From Rhodococcus rhodochrous (GTDB lineage: Bacteria > Actinomycetota > Actinomycetes > Mycobacteriales > Mycobacteriaceae): a stretch of 64,000 nucleotides of DNA. Position 1 is the stretch's first letter, and each line of letters opens with the position of its first letter. A program made the translations under genes and the position numbers. The notes beneath the pieces are model-generated. The model ran no database searches, was not told the origin of the DNA, and saw nothing but the letters and a program-made list of their open reading frames with translations. Below, in pieces: positions 1-7,648 of the stretch. The stretch spans positions 620,001 through 684,000 of the forward strand of contig NZ_CP027557.1 in the NCBI RefSeq assembly GCF_014854695.1. The letters run 5' to 3'.

Positions 1-506
1 AGGACCGACGCCAGCCAGGACGACGACAGGTCGGTGCGGAACGTCCCTTCGGCGCGACCGCGCTCGATGAGGGCGGTCGCGCGGGCGAGCAGGCCGTCGT
101 GTGCGGCGCGGACGTCCTCGGCGGGGAGTGCTTGTTCGGCGGCCGCGAGCAGTGCCCCCGCGTCGGCGGTCAGCGACCACGAACCCGCGATGAGGCGGTG
201 CAGGGCGTCGCGGGGGTCGCCCGTGAGGTCGATCCGGTCCACGGTCTCCTCCGCCTCGGCGAGCGCGCGCTGCACCACGGCGGTGACGAGTTCTGCGCGA
301 GTGGGGAAGTGGCCGTAGAGCGTGACACGCCCGACGCCGGCGGCCTTGGCGATCTCCCCGATGCTCGCGTCGGGATCACGGCTCAGTGCGACGCGCCCGG
401 CGTCGAGGATCGCCTCGATGTTCCGCTCGGCATCCGCACGTTTCCTGGCACGGGGGGATTCCGGGCGGGGGGATTCGGGACGGGGGGATGCGTCGTGGGC
501 GGTCAC
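1..506 (-). CDS. TetR-family transcriptional regulator, 3' end cut by window edge
   Basis: The protein starts at a GTG (506) preceded by GGAGG and runs off the left edge, so the ligand-binding domain is incomplete. Residues about 29-77 form a typical TetR helix-turn-helix, including the GRVTLYGHF recognition region. The first 20 residues are low-complexity: a Pro/Arg/Glu/Ser unit (SPRPE) is repeated, reflecting short tandem repeats in the DNA at about 455-500. It is divergent from the membrane protein gene at 590, with two palindromes between the starts, so it probably represses itself and that neighbour. The inducer is unknown. Assignment to TetR is secure; the regulon is inferred from layout. 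Confidence 0.88.
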   Translation of the reverse strand, partial: MTAHDASPRPESPRPESPRARKRADAERNIEAILDAGRVALSRDPDASIGEIAKAAGVGRVTLYGHFPTRAELVTAVVQRALAEAEETVDRIDLTGDPRDALHRLIAGSWSLTADAGALLAAAEQALPAEDVRAAHDGLLARATALIERGRAEGTFRTDLSSSWLASV

Positions 507-522
507 GGATCCTCCTCTTGTC

Positions 523-536
523 GAACACTGATGTTC
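523..536. promoter_or_regulatory. Palindromic operator candidate 1 (TetR-type)
   Basis: GAACA-CTGA-TGTTC is a perfect 5-bp inverted repeat with a 4-nt spacer, lying 17 bp upstream of the TetR start. A second copy with the same arms lies 36 bp away centre to centre. Two identical half-site pairs in a short divergent promoter are what autoregulating TetR proteins usually bind. Confidence 0.65.
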
Positions 537-558
537 AGGTTACGCTGATCGCCAACTC

Positions 559-572
559 GAACATCACTGTTC
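559..572. promoter_or_regulatory. Palindromic operator candidate 2 (TetR-type)
   Basis: GAACA-TCAC-TGTTC repeats the arms of the site at 523-536 with a different spacer sequence. It lies 18 bp upstream of the ATG of the membrane protein gene, where bound repressor would block that promoter. Confidence 0.65.
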
Positions 573-589
573 AACTTAGGCGGATCCTC

Positions 590-1213
590 ATGACGAGCTC
601 CGACATCACCACCCTCCCCGTCGATCGACCTGCGACCGGTATCGACCCGAAGGCGCTGCTACGAGGGGTGCTGTGCCGGTGGCCGAGCCTCGTCGCAGTC
701 GCCCTCGCCGCGTTCATCCTTGCGGACGGGGGCACCGACTTCCCTGCGATCCTCACCGGCGCGGCGCTCGTCTATCTCGGTGCGGCCGTACTGGGACGTC
801 GCAGCGCGGCCTGGCCGTTGTTCCTCGGCGCCGTCGCGCTGATCGGCATCGGCAAGGTCGCCGTCGTCGCGTTCGGAGTGGCGGTCGAGGTCGCCGTCGT
901 GATGGTCGCTCTCGGTGCCGCCGGCGCCGTCTACGGACTCGCGCGCACCCCGGCCGGTCGGGCGATGCTCGTCGGGCCGTCGGCCGTGGCCATGCTCGGT
1001 TTCGGTGCCGTCGCGGTGGCTGCGGTGACGGTCACCCCCGTCCCGGCGGGTGTGATCGTCGGGCTCGGACTGCTCGGTCACGCCGCCTGGGACTACGTCC
1101 ACTTCCGCCGGAACACCGTGGTCGCCCGCTCGCTCGCGGAGTTCTGCGGTGTGCTCGACACCCTGCTCGGTGTCGCGGTGATCGTCCTCGCCGTCTCGGG
1201 CGCGCTCTCCTGA
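590..1213 (+). CDS. Conserved hypothetical multi-pass membrane protein (207 aa)
   Basis: The protein has a soluble N-terminus of about 25 residues followed by six or seven hydrophobic segments rich in Ala, Val, Gly and Leu, beginning near residue 30 and ending at the C-terminus. No transporter signature, catalytic motif or ligand-binding motif is visible, so no function is assigned. The ATG at 590 is chosen because it follows the second operator and the hydrophobic core starts just after it; longer in-frame readings would run through the operators. It is probably the target of the divergent TetR regulator. A small-molecule exporter or stress protein is possible, but nothing in the sequence decides this. 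Confidence 0.75.
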   Translation: MTSSDITTLPVDRPATGIDPKALLRGVLCRWPSLVAVALAAFILADGGTDFPAILTGAALVYLGAAVLGRRSAAWPLFLGAVALIGIGKVAVVAFGVAVEVAVVMVALGAAGAVYGLARTPAGRAMLVGPSAVAMLGFGAVAVAAVTVTPVPAGVIVGLGLLGHAAWDYVHFRRNTVVARSLAEFCGVLDTLLGVAVIVLAVSGALS

Positions 1214-1226
1214 GTCCTGGGGATCG

Positions 1227-1964
1227 TCAGACGACGGTCGCGTCGCCGAAGGTCATCCGCAGATCGGGGATCGACGACGAGGCCAGTGCGCGTCGCGGCA
1301 GACCGAGCGACCGCAGTTCGTCGGCGATCGGATGCGTCCCCAACCGCAGGGTCGCGCCGCCGAGCCGGGTGCGCACGCCGCTCGGATTCATCTCCCAGGT
1401 CGTGCAGCGGGTGACGTCGTCGATGTGCGAGTAGGCGGCGAGCGAGGCCGCGAGACCCTTGCCCGGAACCGGAAGTCCGGGCGCCACGGTCAGTTCGGCG
1501 ATCAGCGCTCCGTCGGCGGAGACCGAACCACGTTTGGTGCTGCTGTCGTGGTCGGCGTCGAAGTCGGCGAGGGTCTTCGGGAAACCCCAGATGCCGCGTC
1601 CCGCCGCGAGAGTGAAGTCGCCGTCGACGGGCAGGTGGTGGATGAGCGCACCGGCCTGCCCGCCGACCAGGCTCCGCCAGTCGTCGACGATGCCGTCGCC
1701 GCGGTTGCGGTGGTTGCGGACGAGGAAGCACACCCCGAACTCGTTGTACGGGCCGAGATCCCCGTCGACGTAGTCCACGAAGACGATCGTGCAGATCCCG
1801 TGGCCCGGCCGGTACTGCAGGATCTCGAGCCCGGTGTGGGCGACGAGTTCCTGCGCGGGGCGCACGGGAACCGAGAACATCCCCATGAACGCCGTGGCCG
1901 TTCGGACCTGCACGGGCATCGTGACCGGTTTGCCCAGCACCAGATGCGTCGTCGTCTCGCTCAT
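1227..1964 (-). CDS. Acetoacetate decarboxylase family protein
   Basis: This 245-aa protein has the acetoacetate decarboxylase (ADC) fold signature. The segment around residues 124-136 contains GFPK, where Lys130 corresponds to the Schiff-base lysine of the family; the second lysine of the classical PKK pair is Thr here, so ordinary acetoacetate decarboxylation is uncertain. M. tuberculosis has an ADC-like gene, Rv3519, in the KstR-controlled cholesterol locus, and this gene also carries a KstR-like box about 40 bp upstream of its ATG. A role in steroid catabolism is therefore plausible but inferred; the reaction is unknown. The aldo/keto reductase gene lies upstream on the same strand. Confidence 0.78.
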   Translation of the reverse strand: MSETTTHLVLGKPVTMPVQVRTATAFMGMFSVPVRPAQELVAHTGLEILQYRPGHGICTIVFVDYVDGDLGPYNEFGVCFLVRNHRNRGDGIVDDWRSLVGGQAGALIHHLPVDGDFTLAAGRGIWGFPKTLADFDADHDSSTKRGSVSADGALIAELTVAPGLPVPGKGLAASLAAYSHIDDVTRCTTWEMNPSGVRTRLGGATLRLGTHPIADELRSLGLPRRALASSSIPDLRMTFGDATVV

Positions 1965-2003
1965 CGCTGCCTTCCGGAAGTCGGACGTGCGTACCCCGAC
2001 AAT

Positions 2004-2017
2004 GAGAACACGTTCCA
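2004..2017. promoter_or_regulatory. KstR-like operator upstream of the ADC-family gene
   Basis: GAGAACACGTTCCA matches the published KstR consensus TnnAACnnGTTnnA at every fixed position except the first (G for T). It lies 40 bp upstream of the start at 1964, where a repressor site is expected. Binding is inferred. Confidence 0.5.
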
Positions 2018-2034
2018 GTTCCGGAGGGAAGGGA

Positions 2035-2910
2035 TCAGGAGGGGGCGCCGATGTTCATCTCGTCGGGATGCGCGCCCACCCGCGTGCCGTCGTCGAGCGT
2101 GTCGAGTTCGCTGAGGTCGAGCTCGTCGAGCTCGAAGTCGAAGACGTCGATGTTCTGGGAGATGCGCTGCTCGTGCACCGACTTCGGGATGACGATCAGT
2201 CCGTTCTGCAGATGCCAGCGGATCAGCACCTGCGCGGCCGACTTGCTGTGACGGTCGGCGATGCGGGTGACGATCGGGTCGACGAGCAGGGTGTTCGGCT
2301 TCGAGTTCGGACCCCAGCCCGAGTTGCTCGTGCCCCCGAGCGGGCTCCACGACTCGACCGCGATGCCGTGCTCGGACGCGAATCGTCGGATCTCGGTCTG
2401 GGGGAGATGCGGGTGCAGTTCCACCTGATCCACCGCGGGCAGCAGCCCACCACGATCGACGAGCAGCTGCAGGTGATGCGGTTCGAAGTTGCACACCCCG
2501 ACGGCCTTCGCGCGTCCCGACTCGGCGATCTTCTCGAGCGCATCCCAGGTCCGCAGCAGACGCTCGCGGTCCTGCAACGGCCAGTGGATCAGGTACAGGT
2601 CGACGTACTCGGTGCCCAGCTTCTTCAGGCTCGTGTCGAAGGCCTTCAGCGCCGGCTCGTAACCCTGATCGGAGTTCCACAGCTTCGTGGTGACGAAGAT
2701 GTCCTCGCGCGGCACCGACGACGCGGCGAGCGCGCGGCCGACGCCTTCCTCGTTGCCGTAGGCCGCGGCCGTGTCGATGTGCCGGTAACCGGCTTCGTCG
2801 ATCGCGTATCGGACCGCGTGTTCGGTCTCGTCGTTGGTGGCCTGCCAGACTCCCAGGCCCAGCTGCGGGATCGTCGTTCCGGAATTCAGCGTGATCGTGG
2901 GAGGTGTCAT
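2035..2910 (-). CDS. Aldo/keto reductase
   Basis: This is a 291-aa NADPH-dependent aldo/keto reductase of full family length, cytosolic, reducing aldehydes or ketones. The catalytic tetrad is complete: Asp46 and Tyr51 in HIDTAAAYGNE, Lys76 in VTTKLWN and His109 in YLIHWPL. The C-terminal nucleotide-binding segment (IPKSVHEQRISQN) is also present. It resembles the 2,5-diketo-gluconate reductase/prostaglandin F synthase-like group common in actinobacteria; the physiological substrate cannot be read from sequence. It lies 70 bp upstream of the ADC-family gene on the same strand, but a KstR-like box sits between them, so the two may be transcribed separately. Confidence 0.9.
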   Translation of the reverse strand: MTPPTITLNSGTTIPQLGLGVWQATNDETEHAVRYAIDEAGYRHIDTAAAYGNEEGVGRALAASSVPREDIFVTTKLWNSDQGYEPALKAFDTSLKKLGTEYVDLYLIHWPLQDRERLLRTWDALEKIAESGRAKAVGVCNFEPHHLQLLVDRGGLLPAVDQVELHPHLPQTEIRRFASEHGIAVESWSPLGGTSNSGWGPNSKPNTLLVDPIVTRIADRHSKSAAQVLIRWHLQNGLIVIPKSVHEQRISQNIDVFDFELDELDLSELDTLDDGTRVGAHPDEMNIGAPS

Positions 2911-2960
2911 CTATCCGACGTTAGCGAGCCGCCGCGGCGGGCGCGAGGAATCCCGGACGA

Positions 2961-3563
2961 TCAGGTGTCCTCCGGCCCGTGGGTATCGACCTCACCCGTC
3001 GGGGGACGGGAGGCGAGCAGCGCCGCCCACGCATCGACCTCGCGGCGGCTCGTCAGCCGCACGACCGGCAGATCGAGGCGCTCGGCGAGCGCGGTGAGGA
3101 CGCGGTCGCGATACCCGCTATGGGTGCGCCACGCCCAGCGCACGATGTGGTCGCGATCGCGGAAGAAGGTGTGCAGGGGCGGTTCGACGTTGCCGTTCCA
3201 CAACTCCTCCCGGCGCACTCTGCGTCGCAGCGTCCGCCACACCACTTGGCGCATCACCGTGCTCCGCGGCAGGTCGAGCCACACCATCAGGTCGGCGCGC
3301 TCGACGAGCAGCGGCCGCACCGCCGTGTACTGCCACTCCGTCACCCAGCGAGGCTGTGCCGTGAATTCCTCGACGTCCTCACGGAAGGACGGACGCGGCG
3401 TCCAATTCGGACCGTGATGGAGCCCGTCGATCTCGACGTGCGGAAGGTCGAGGATCTCCCCGATCCTCGCGGCGAGGGTCGTCTTGCCGGAACCGGACGT
3501 CCCCGCCACGAGGACGCGGCGGGGACGCACGGGGAGCGGAACCGAGGAATCGAGGAGGCGCAT
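2961..3563 (-). CDS. P-loop NTPase, adenylate kinase/topology-modulation (FlaR)-like
   Basis: The 200-aa protein carries a Walker A loop, GTSGSGKTT, at residues 21-29. The following layout (EIDGLHHGPNWTPR, then LMVWLDLP for the Walker B strand, then an arginine-rich lid RRRVRREELW) is that of small kinases annotated as adenylate kinase-like or DNA topology modulation proteins. The substrate is unknown. The ATG at 3563 was chosen because the P-loop then lies about 20 residues in, as usual for the family; the same frame stays open upstream, antisense to fadE33, without kinase-like sequence. It follows fadE33 on the same strand after a 38-bp gap but need not belong to that operon. Confidence 0.8.
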   Translation of the reverse strand: MRLLDSSVPLPVRPRRVLVAGTSGSGKTTLAARIGEILDLPHVEIDGLHHGPNWTPRPSFREDVEEFTAQPRWVTEWQYTAVRPLLVERADLMVWLDLPRSTVMRQVVWRTLRRRVRREELWNGNVEPPLHTFFRDRDHIVRWAWRTHSGYRDRVLTALAERLDLPVVRLTSRREVDAWAALLASRPPTGEVDTHGPEDT

Positions 3564-3601
3564 CACCGATCTTTCGCAGGGATCGCCGCCGACGATATTG
3601 C

Positions 3602-4651
3602 TCAGGCGGATACTGCGCTCAGGTATTCGCGCGGTTGCCCGAACAACTGGGCGCTGCCGTGCGCCCGCTTGAAGAACAACTGCGCGTCGTGCTCCCAGGT
3701 GATCGCGATCCCGCCGTGCAGCTGCACGGCCTCCGACGCGACCTGCTGGAAGGCCTCCGAACAGTAGATCTTCGCCGCGTACGCGTCCTGCGGATCCTGC
3801 GACAAGGCAGCCGCATACGACATCGATCGTGCCGTCTCCACGAGCGCGTACATGTCGGCCATGCGGTGCTTGAGTGCCTGGAACGACCCGATCGCGCGAC
3901 CGAACTGCTTGCGGTTCTTCGCGTAGTCGACGGTCAGGTCGAGCACGGCCTGCGCGGCGCCCACCTGCTCGGCCGACAGGGCGATCGCCGCGGCCGCCCG
4001 CAACCGGTCGGCGAGATCGTCGGACGACGACAGGCGACGACCGGTCACCGCCGAGAACGAGACTTCCGCGAGGGAACGCGTGGGATCCATCGTGGGCACG
4101 CGGCGCCGCGACACCCCGTCGGTCTCCGGGTCGACCTCGAACAGGCCGACCGTGTCGCCGTCGGCGGCGAGCACGAGCAGGGTGGACGCGATGTCGCCGC
4201 CGAGCACGTAGTGCGCGGTTCCGGTCAGCACGTCGCCCTCGGCATTCACGCCGGGACGTTGCCAGCCGGCGGCCGACGCCCAGCACACCGCGACGATCTC
4301 CCCGGCGGCGATGCCGGGGAGCAGACGCGCCGCCGCGTCGGCATCACCGGACAGCAGCACGGTCTGCGCCGCGAGCACCGCCGACCCCAGGAACGGCGAG
4401 GGCGTGAGCGTGCGGCCGAGTTCCTCGAGGACCACGTGGGTCTCGACCCACGAGGCGCCCACACCGTCGTATTCCTCCGGAACGGCGAGGGCCGCGACCC
4501 CGACCTGTTCGACGAGCATCGTCCACAGTTCGTCGTCGTACCCGCTGTCGGTGGTGATCGCGCGCCGGACGGCAGCCGAATCGGAATGCTTGGCGAGCAG
4601 GGTTCGCACCGAGTCCCGCAGTGCGGCGCGCTCTTCCGTCTCGAACGTCAC
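3602..4651 (-). CDS. fadE33: Acyl-CoA dehydrogenase FadE33
   Basis: This FAD-dependent acyl-CoA dehydrogenase subunit (349 aa) is the last gene of the fadD3-echA-fadE31-fadE32-fadE33 operon. Its order relative to fadE31 and fadE32 matches Rv3562-Rv3564. The C-terminal domain contains the KNRKQFGRAIGSFQALKHRMADM helix and the LHGGIAITWEHDAQLFFKRA segment typical of the short FadE partners that form heterotetramers. The GTG at 4651 overlaps the fadE32 stop by 4 nt (GTGA), implying translational coupling. The operon is assigned to KstR2-controlled degradation of the steroid C/D-ring remnant; the exact dehydrogenation step is not settled by sequence. Confidence 0.86.
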   Translation of the reverse strand: MTFETEERAALRDSVRTLLAKHSDSAAVRRAITTDSGYDDELWTMLVEQVGVAALAVPEEYDGVGASWVETHVVLEELGRTLTPSPFLGSAVLAAQTVLLSGDADAAARLLPGIAAGEIVAVCWASAAGWQRPGVNAEGDVLTGTAHYVLGGDIASTLLVLAADGDTVGLFEVDPETDGVSRRRVPTMDPTRSLAEVSFSAVTGRRLSSSDDLADRLRAAAAIALSAEQVGAAQAVLDLTVDYAKNRKQFGRAIGSFQALKHRMADMYALVETARSMSYAAALSQDPQDAYAAKIYCSEAFQQVASEAVQLHGGIAITWEHDAQLFFKRAHGSAQLFGQPREYLSAVSA

Positions 4652-5619
4652 GACGCCTCGCTCTCGAGTGCCGCGACCACGCGGGCCCGGTGCTCGTCGG
4701 GGGTGCCCCACGCGGTGACGAGCGCACGGACCTTCGTGATCCACAGCGACAGATCGTATTCCTGGGTGTAGCCGATGGCGCCGTGCACCTGCAGGGCCGT
4801 ACGTGCGGCGAGATAGGCGGCGTCGCCGCACGCGATCTTCGCGGCCGAGACGTCCCGGGACACGGTGGGCAGCCCGTCGCGGACGGCGATGGCCGCGCCG
4901 TGCAGCAGCGGACGTGCCATCTCCAGCGCGATCGCCACCTCGGCGAGGTGGTGCTTGACCGCCTGGAAGGAGCCGATCGCGCGACCGAACTGCTTGCGCT
5001 GCTGCGCGTACTCGACGGTGGTGTCGAGAAGAGTCCGGCCCAGGCCCTGGAGCTGAGCGGCCGACGCGAGGACACCGATATCGAAAGCCGCAGCGGTATC
5101 GGAGGATCCGAGCGACTCGCCGGCAGTGAGCGAGGCGAGCGTGCGCGACCGGTCGACCGACTCGCGCGTCTCACCCGGAGTGCCCACCGAGACGGTGCCG
5201 TCGGCCACGTGCAGCGCGAGGCCGGCGACATGCGCGTCGACCGCGTACGGCGCGTGGGGGAGCATCGCGACGGTGGCGAGCGAGCCGGCGGCAAGAGGAC
5301 CGAGACGCTCGGGTGCCACGGTGGCGAGCAGAACCGGTGCCACCGCGACGGTTTCGACCACCGGGCCGGGTACGGCGTGGCGACCGAGCTGTTCGACAGC
5401 GACGACGAGGTCGACCGCGTCGGCCCCGAGGCCGTCGTGCTCCTCCGCGACGAGCAAACCGTTGACACCGGTCTCGGCCAGTCGCTCCCACACCTGCAGA
5501 CCCGGTGCCGTGTCGCCGCTGTTCCACGCACGGATCACCTGCGGCATGTCCGACTTGGTGAGCAGGGCGTCGATACTGGACGCGAAGTCCTCATGGGACT
5601 CGTCGAGTGCGAATCTCAT
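4648..5619 (-). CDS. fadE32: Acyl-CoA dehydrogenase FadE32
   Basis: A 323-aa acyl-CoA dehydrogenase subunit, shorter than canonical homotetrameric FadE enzymes (about 380-400 aa), as expected for one half of an alpha2-beta2 pair. The C-terminal region has QQRKQFGRAIGSFQAVKHHLAEV and LQVHGAIGYTQEYDLSLWITK. It overlaps fadE31 upstream (ATGA) and fadE33 downstream (GTGA), so the three are translated as a coupled block. Conserved order with Rv3562-Rv3564 supports the name. FadE31-33 are thought to act on CoA thioesters formed after opening of the last steroid rings; which subunit pairs with which is not decided here. Confidence 0.86.
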   Translation of the reverse strand: MRFALDESHEDFASSIDALLTKSDMPQVIRAWNSGDTAPGLQVWERLAETGVNGLLVAEEHDGLGADAVDLVVAVEQLGRHAVPGPVVETVAVAPVLLATVAPERLGPLAAGSLATVAMLPHAPYAVDAHVAGLALHVADGTVSVGTPGETRESVDRSRTLASLTAGESLGSSDTAAAFDIGVLASAAQLQGLGRTLLDTTVEYAQQRKQFGRAIGSFQAVKHHLAEVAIALEMARPLLHGAAIAVRDGLPTVSRDVSAAKIACGDAAYLAARTALQVHGAIGYTQEYDLSLWITKVRALVTAWGTPDEHRARVVAALESEAS

Positions 5620-6776
5620 CGATCACCCCTCGGAAGGCCGAGCAGCCGCTCGGCGATGACGTTCTTCTGGATTTCGTTGGTACCGGCGTAGATCGGTCCC
5701 GACAGCGAGAACAGATAACCGTCGGTCCAGCCGTCGACGAGCTCGGCGTCCGCTCCCTGCAGGTCGAGCGCCGTCTCGTGCGCGGCGATGTCCCATTCGG
5801 ACCAGAACACCTTGTTGATCGACGATTCGGCGCCGAGCTGCCCGCCCGCGGTCAGGCGCGTGACGGTCGCCCAGGTCGACAGTTCGTAGGCGCGGGCACC
5901 GATCCATGCGTCGGCGACGCGGTTGCGCAGCGCGGTGTCGCCGTGGAGGCCGGACTCGCCGTAGGCGCGCAGTAGCCGATCGGTGGTCGCCAGGAAGCGG
6001 CCCGGTGCGCGCAGCGACAGGCCGCGCTCGTTGGAGGCGGTGCTCATCGCGACCCGCCATCCCTCGTTCACCGCGCCGATCACACCGGACTCGCCGGGAC
6101 GCTCCGGATCGTCGGGGACGAAGACGTCCTCGAGGAAGATCTCCGCGAAGCCCGGCTCACCGTCGAGCTGCGGGATCGGTCGCACGGTGACGCCCTCGGC
6201 CCTCAGGTCGAACATGAAGTAGGTGATGCCCTTGTGCCGCTGGGCCTCCGGGTCGGAGCGGAACAGGCCGAAGCCCATGTCGGCGTAGGACGCCCGCGAG
6301 CTCCACGTCTTCTGCCCGTTGAGCAGCCAGCCTCCGTCGACCTTCGTGGCGGTGGAGCGCAGCGACGCGAGGTCGGAGCCGGACTCGGGTTCCGACCAGG
6401 CCTGGGCCCAGATGTCGTCGGCCCGGGCCATGCGCGGCATGATGCGGGCGAGCTGCTCGGGATGAGCGTGCTCGAAGAGGGTGGGGGCGAGCAGGAAGAT
6501 GCCGTTCTGGCTCACGCGTCCCGGGGCGCCCGCACGGTAGTACTCTTCTTCGAAGACCACCCACTGTTCGAGCGTCGCGTCGCGTCCGCCCAGTTCTTCG
6601 GGCCAGGAGACGACCGACAGTCGTGCGTCGGCCAGGCGCCGTTCCCACTCCCGGTGCTGTTCGAAGCCCTCCGCGGTGTCCATCGACTTCAGCGGTGTGC
6701 TCGGAACGTTCGCCTCGAGGAAGGCACGCACTTCGTCGCGGAACGCGACGGTGGCGTCGTCGAGTTCGAGATTCAC
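5616..6776 (-). CDS. fadE31: Acyl-CoA dehydrogenase FadE31
   Basis: A full-length acyl-CoA dehydrogenase (386 aa). Visible landmarks are WSEPESGSDLASL for flavin/substrate binding, NGQKTWSSRA, and the C-terminal GTNEIQKNVIAERLLGLPR signature shared by many steroid FadE proteins. The start is a GTG at 6776 whose first base is the last base of the preceding echA stop codon, giving a 1-nt overlap; the same frame is open further upstream but reads as antisense-like sequence over echA. Together with fadE32 and fadE33 it matches the M. tuberculosis order Rv3562-Rv3564. Expected role: alpha,beta-dehydrogenation in the KstR2-controlled HIP pathway. Confidence 0.87.
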   Translation of the reverse strand: MNLELDDATVAFRDEVRAFLEANVPSTPLKSMDTAEGFEQHREWERRLADARLSVVSWPEELGGRDATLEQWVVFEEEYYRAGAPGRVSQNGIFLLAPTLFEHAHPEQLARIMPRMARADDIWAQAWSEPESGSDLASLRSTATKVDGGWLLNGQKTWSSRASYADMGFGLFRSDPEAQRHKGITYFMFDLRAEGVTVRPIPQLDGEPGFAEIFLEDVFVPDDPERPGESGVIGAVNEGWRVAMSTASNERGLSLRAPGRFLATTDRLLRAYGESGLHGDTALRNRVADAWIGARAYELSTWATVTRLTAGGQLGAESSINKVFWSEWDIAAHETALDLQGADAELVDGWTDGYLFSLSGPIYAGTNEIQKNVIAERLLGLPRGDR

Positions 6777-7648
6777 TACTTGGACCCTTCCTGGACCGGG
6801 CGCGCGCTCGCGGCCATCGACTTGGCGTTCATGCCGCCGAGGGAGTCGGTGCCGACCTCGGCGTTGTAGGAGTGGGCGAAGTGGTGCAGGCCGAACACCG
6901 AGTCCATGCCGTTGCGCATGCCCATCTGGTCCTCGCACTGGTTGACCGCACGCTTGGTGAGCGCGAGCCCGAAGCGCGGCATCTCCGCGATGCGGGCGGC
7001 GAGGGCGAGGGTCTCGGACTCGAGCTCCTCACGCGGGACGACCCGGTTGACCATGCCCACCTCGTACGCGCGCTGCGCCGAGAACCGGTCGCCGGTGTAG
7101 AGGATCTCCTTGGCGAAACGAGTGCCGAGAACCCAGGGATGGGCGAAGTACTCGACACCGGGGATACCCATGCGCACCACGGGATCGGAGAAGAACGCGT
7201 CGTCGGAGGCGACGATGAGGTCGCACACCCACGCGAGCATCAGACCGCCGGCGATGCAGGCGCCCTGGACGGACGCGATGGTGGGCTTGGGGATCTCGCG
7301 CCAGCGACGGCACATCCCCAGGTACACCTCCATCTCACGGGCGTAACGCTGGTCGCCGCCTTCCTTGTCGACGTGGTCCCACCACATGACGGCCTTGTTG
7401 TCGTAGTGCACGTGGTGATCGCGTCCGGGGGTGCCCAGATCGTGACCGGCCGAGAAGTGCTTGCCGTTGCCGGCCAGCACGATCACCTTGACCTCGTCGT
7501 CCTCGACGGCCTTCTCGAACGCCGCGTCGAGCGCGTAGGTCATGACCGAGTTCTGGGCATTGCGATAGTCGGGGCGATTCAGGGTGACGATCGCGACGCC
7601 GTCACGCACCTCGTAGGTGACGACATCGGGCTCGAACGGGACGGTCAT
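6776..7648 (-). CDS. Enoyl-CoA hydratase/isomerase family protein (EchA13-like)
   Basis: A 290-aa crotonase-fold protein. The oxyanion-hole segments are GNGKHFSAGHDLG near residue 60 and QGACIAGGLMLAWVCDLIVAS near residue 130. An unusual stretch of about 40 residues rich in His, Asp and Trp (HHVHYDNKAVMWWDHVD) is inserted between them, as in actinobacterial EchA13-type proteins. It lies inside the operon between fadD3 (4-nt overlap) and fadE31 (1-nt overlap). The corresponding M. tuberculosis operon goes directly from fadD3 to fadE31, so this is an extra gene here. Hydration or hydrolysis of a C/D-ring CoA intermediate is inferred from context only. Confidence 0.83.
   Translation of the reverse strand: MTVPFEPDVVTYEVRDGVAIVTLNRPDYRNAQNSVMTYALDAAFEKAVEDDEVKVIVLAGNGKHFSAGHDLGTPGRDHHVHYDNKAVMWWDHVDKEGGDQRYAREMEVYLGMCRRWREIPKPTIASVQGACIAGGLMLAWVCDLIVASDDAFFSDPVVRMGIPGVEYFAHPWVLGTRFAKEILYTGDRFSAQRAYEVGMVNRVVPREELESETLALAARIAEMPRFGLALTKRAVNQCEDQMGMRNGMDSVFGLHHFAHSYNAEVGTDSLGGMNAKSMAASARPVQEGSK

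Noticed and set aside
455-500. Tandem G-rich short repeats as a possible mobile or CRISPR-like element
   Set aside because: They are three 14-15 bp units inside the coding start of the TetR gene, encoding SPRPE repeats; no spacers and no cas genes.
1332-3417. Overlapping plus-strand open frames (260 and 542 codons) across the ADC, aldo/keto reductase and kinase-like genes
   Set aside because: The minus-strand proteins have intact catalytic motifs; the plus-strand frames contain only arginine/glutamate-rich shadow sequence.
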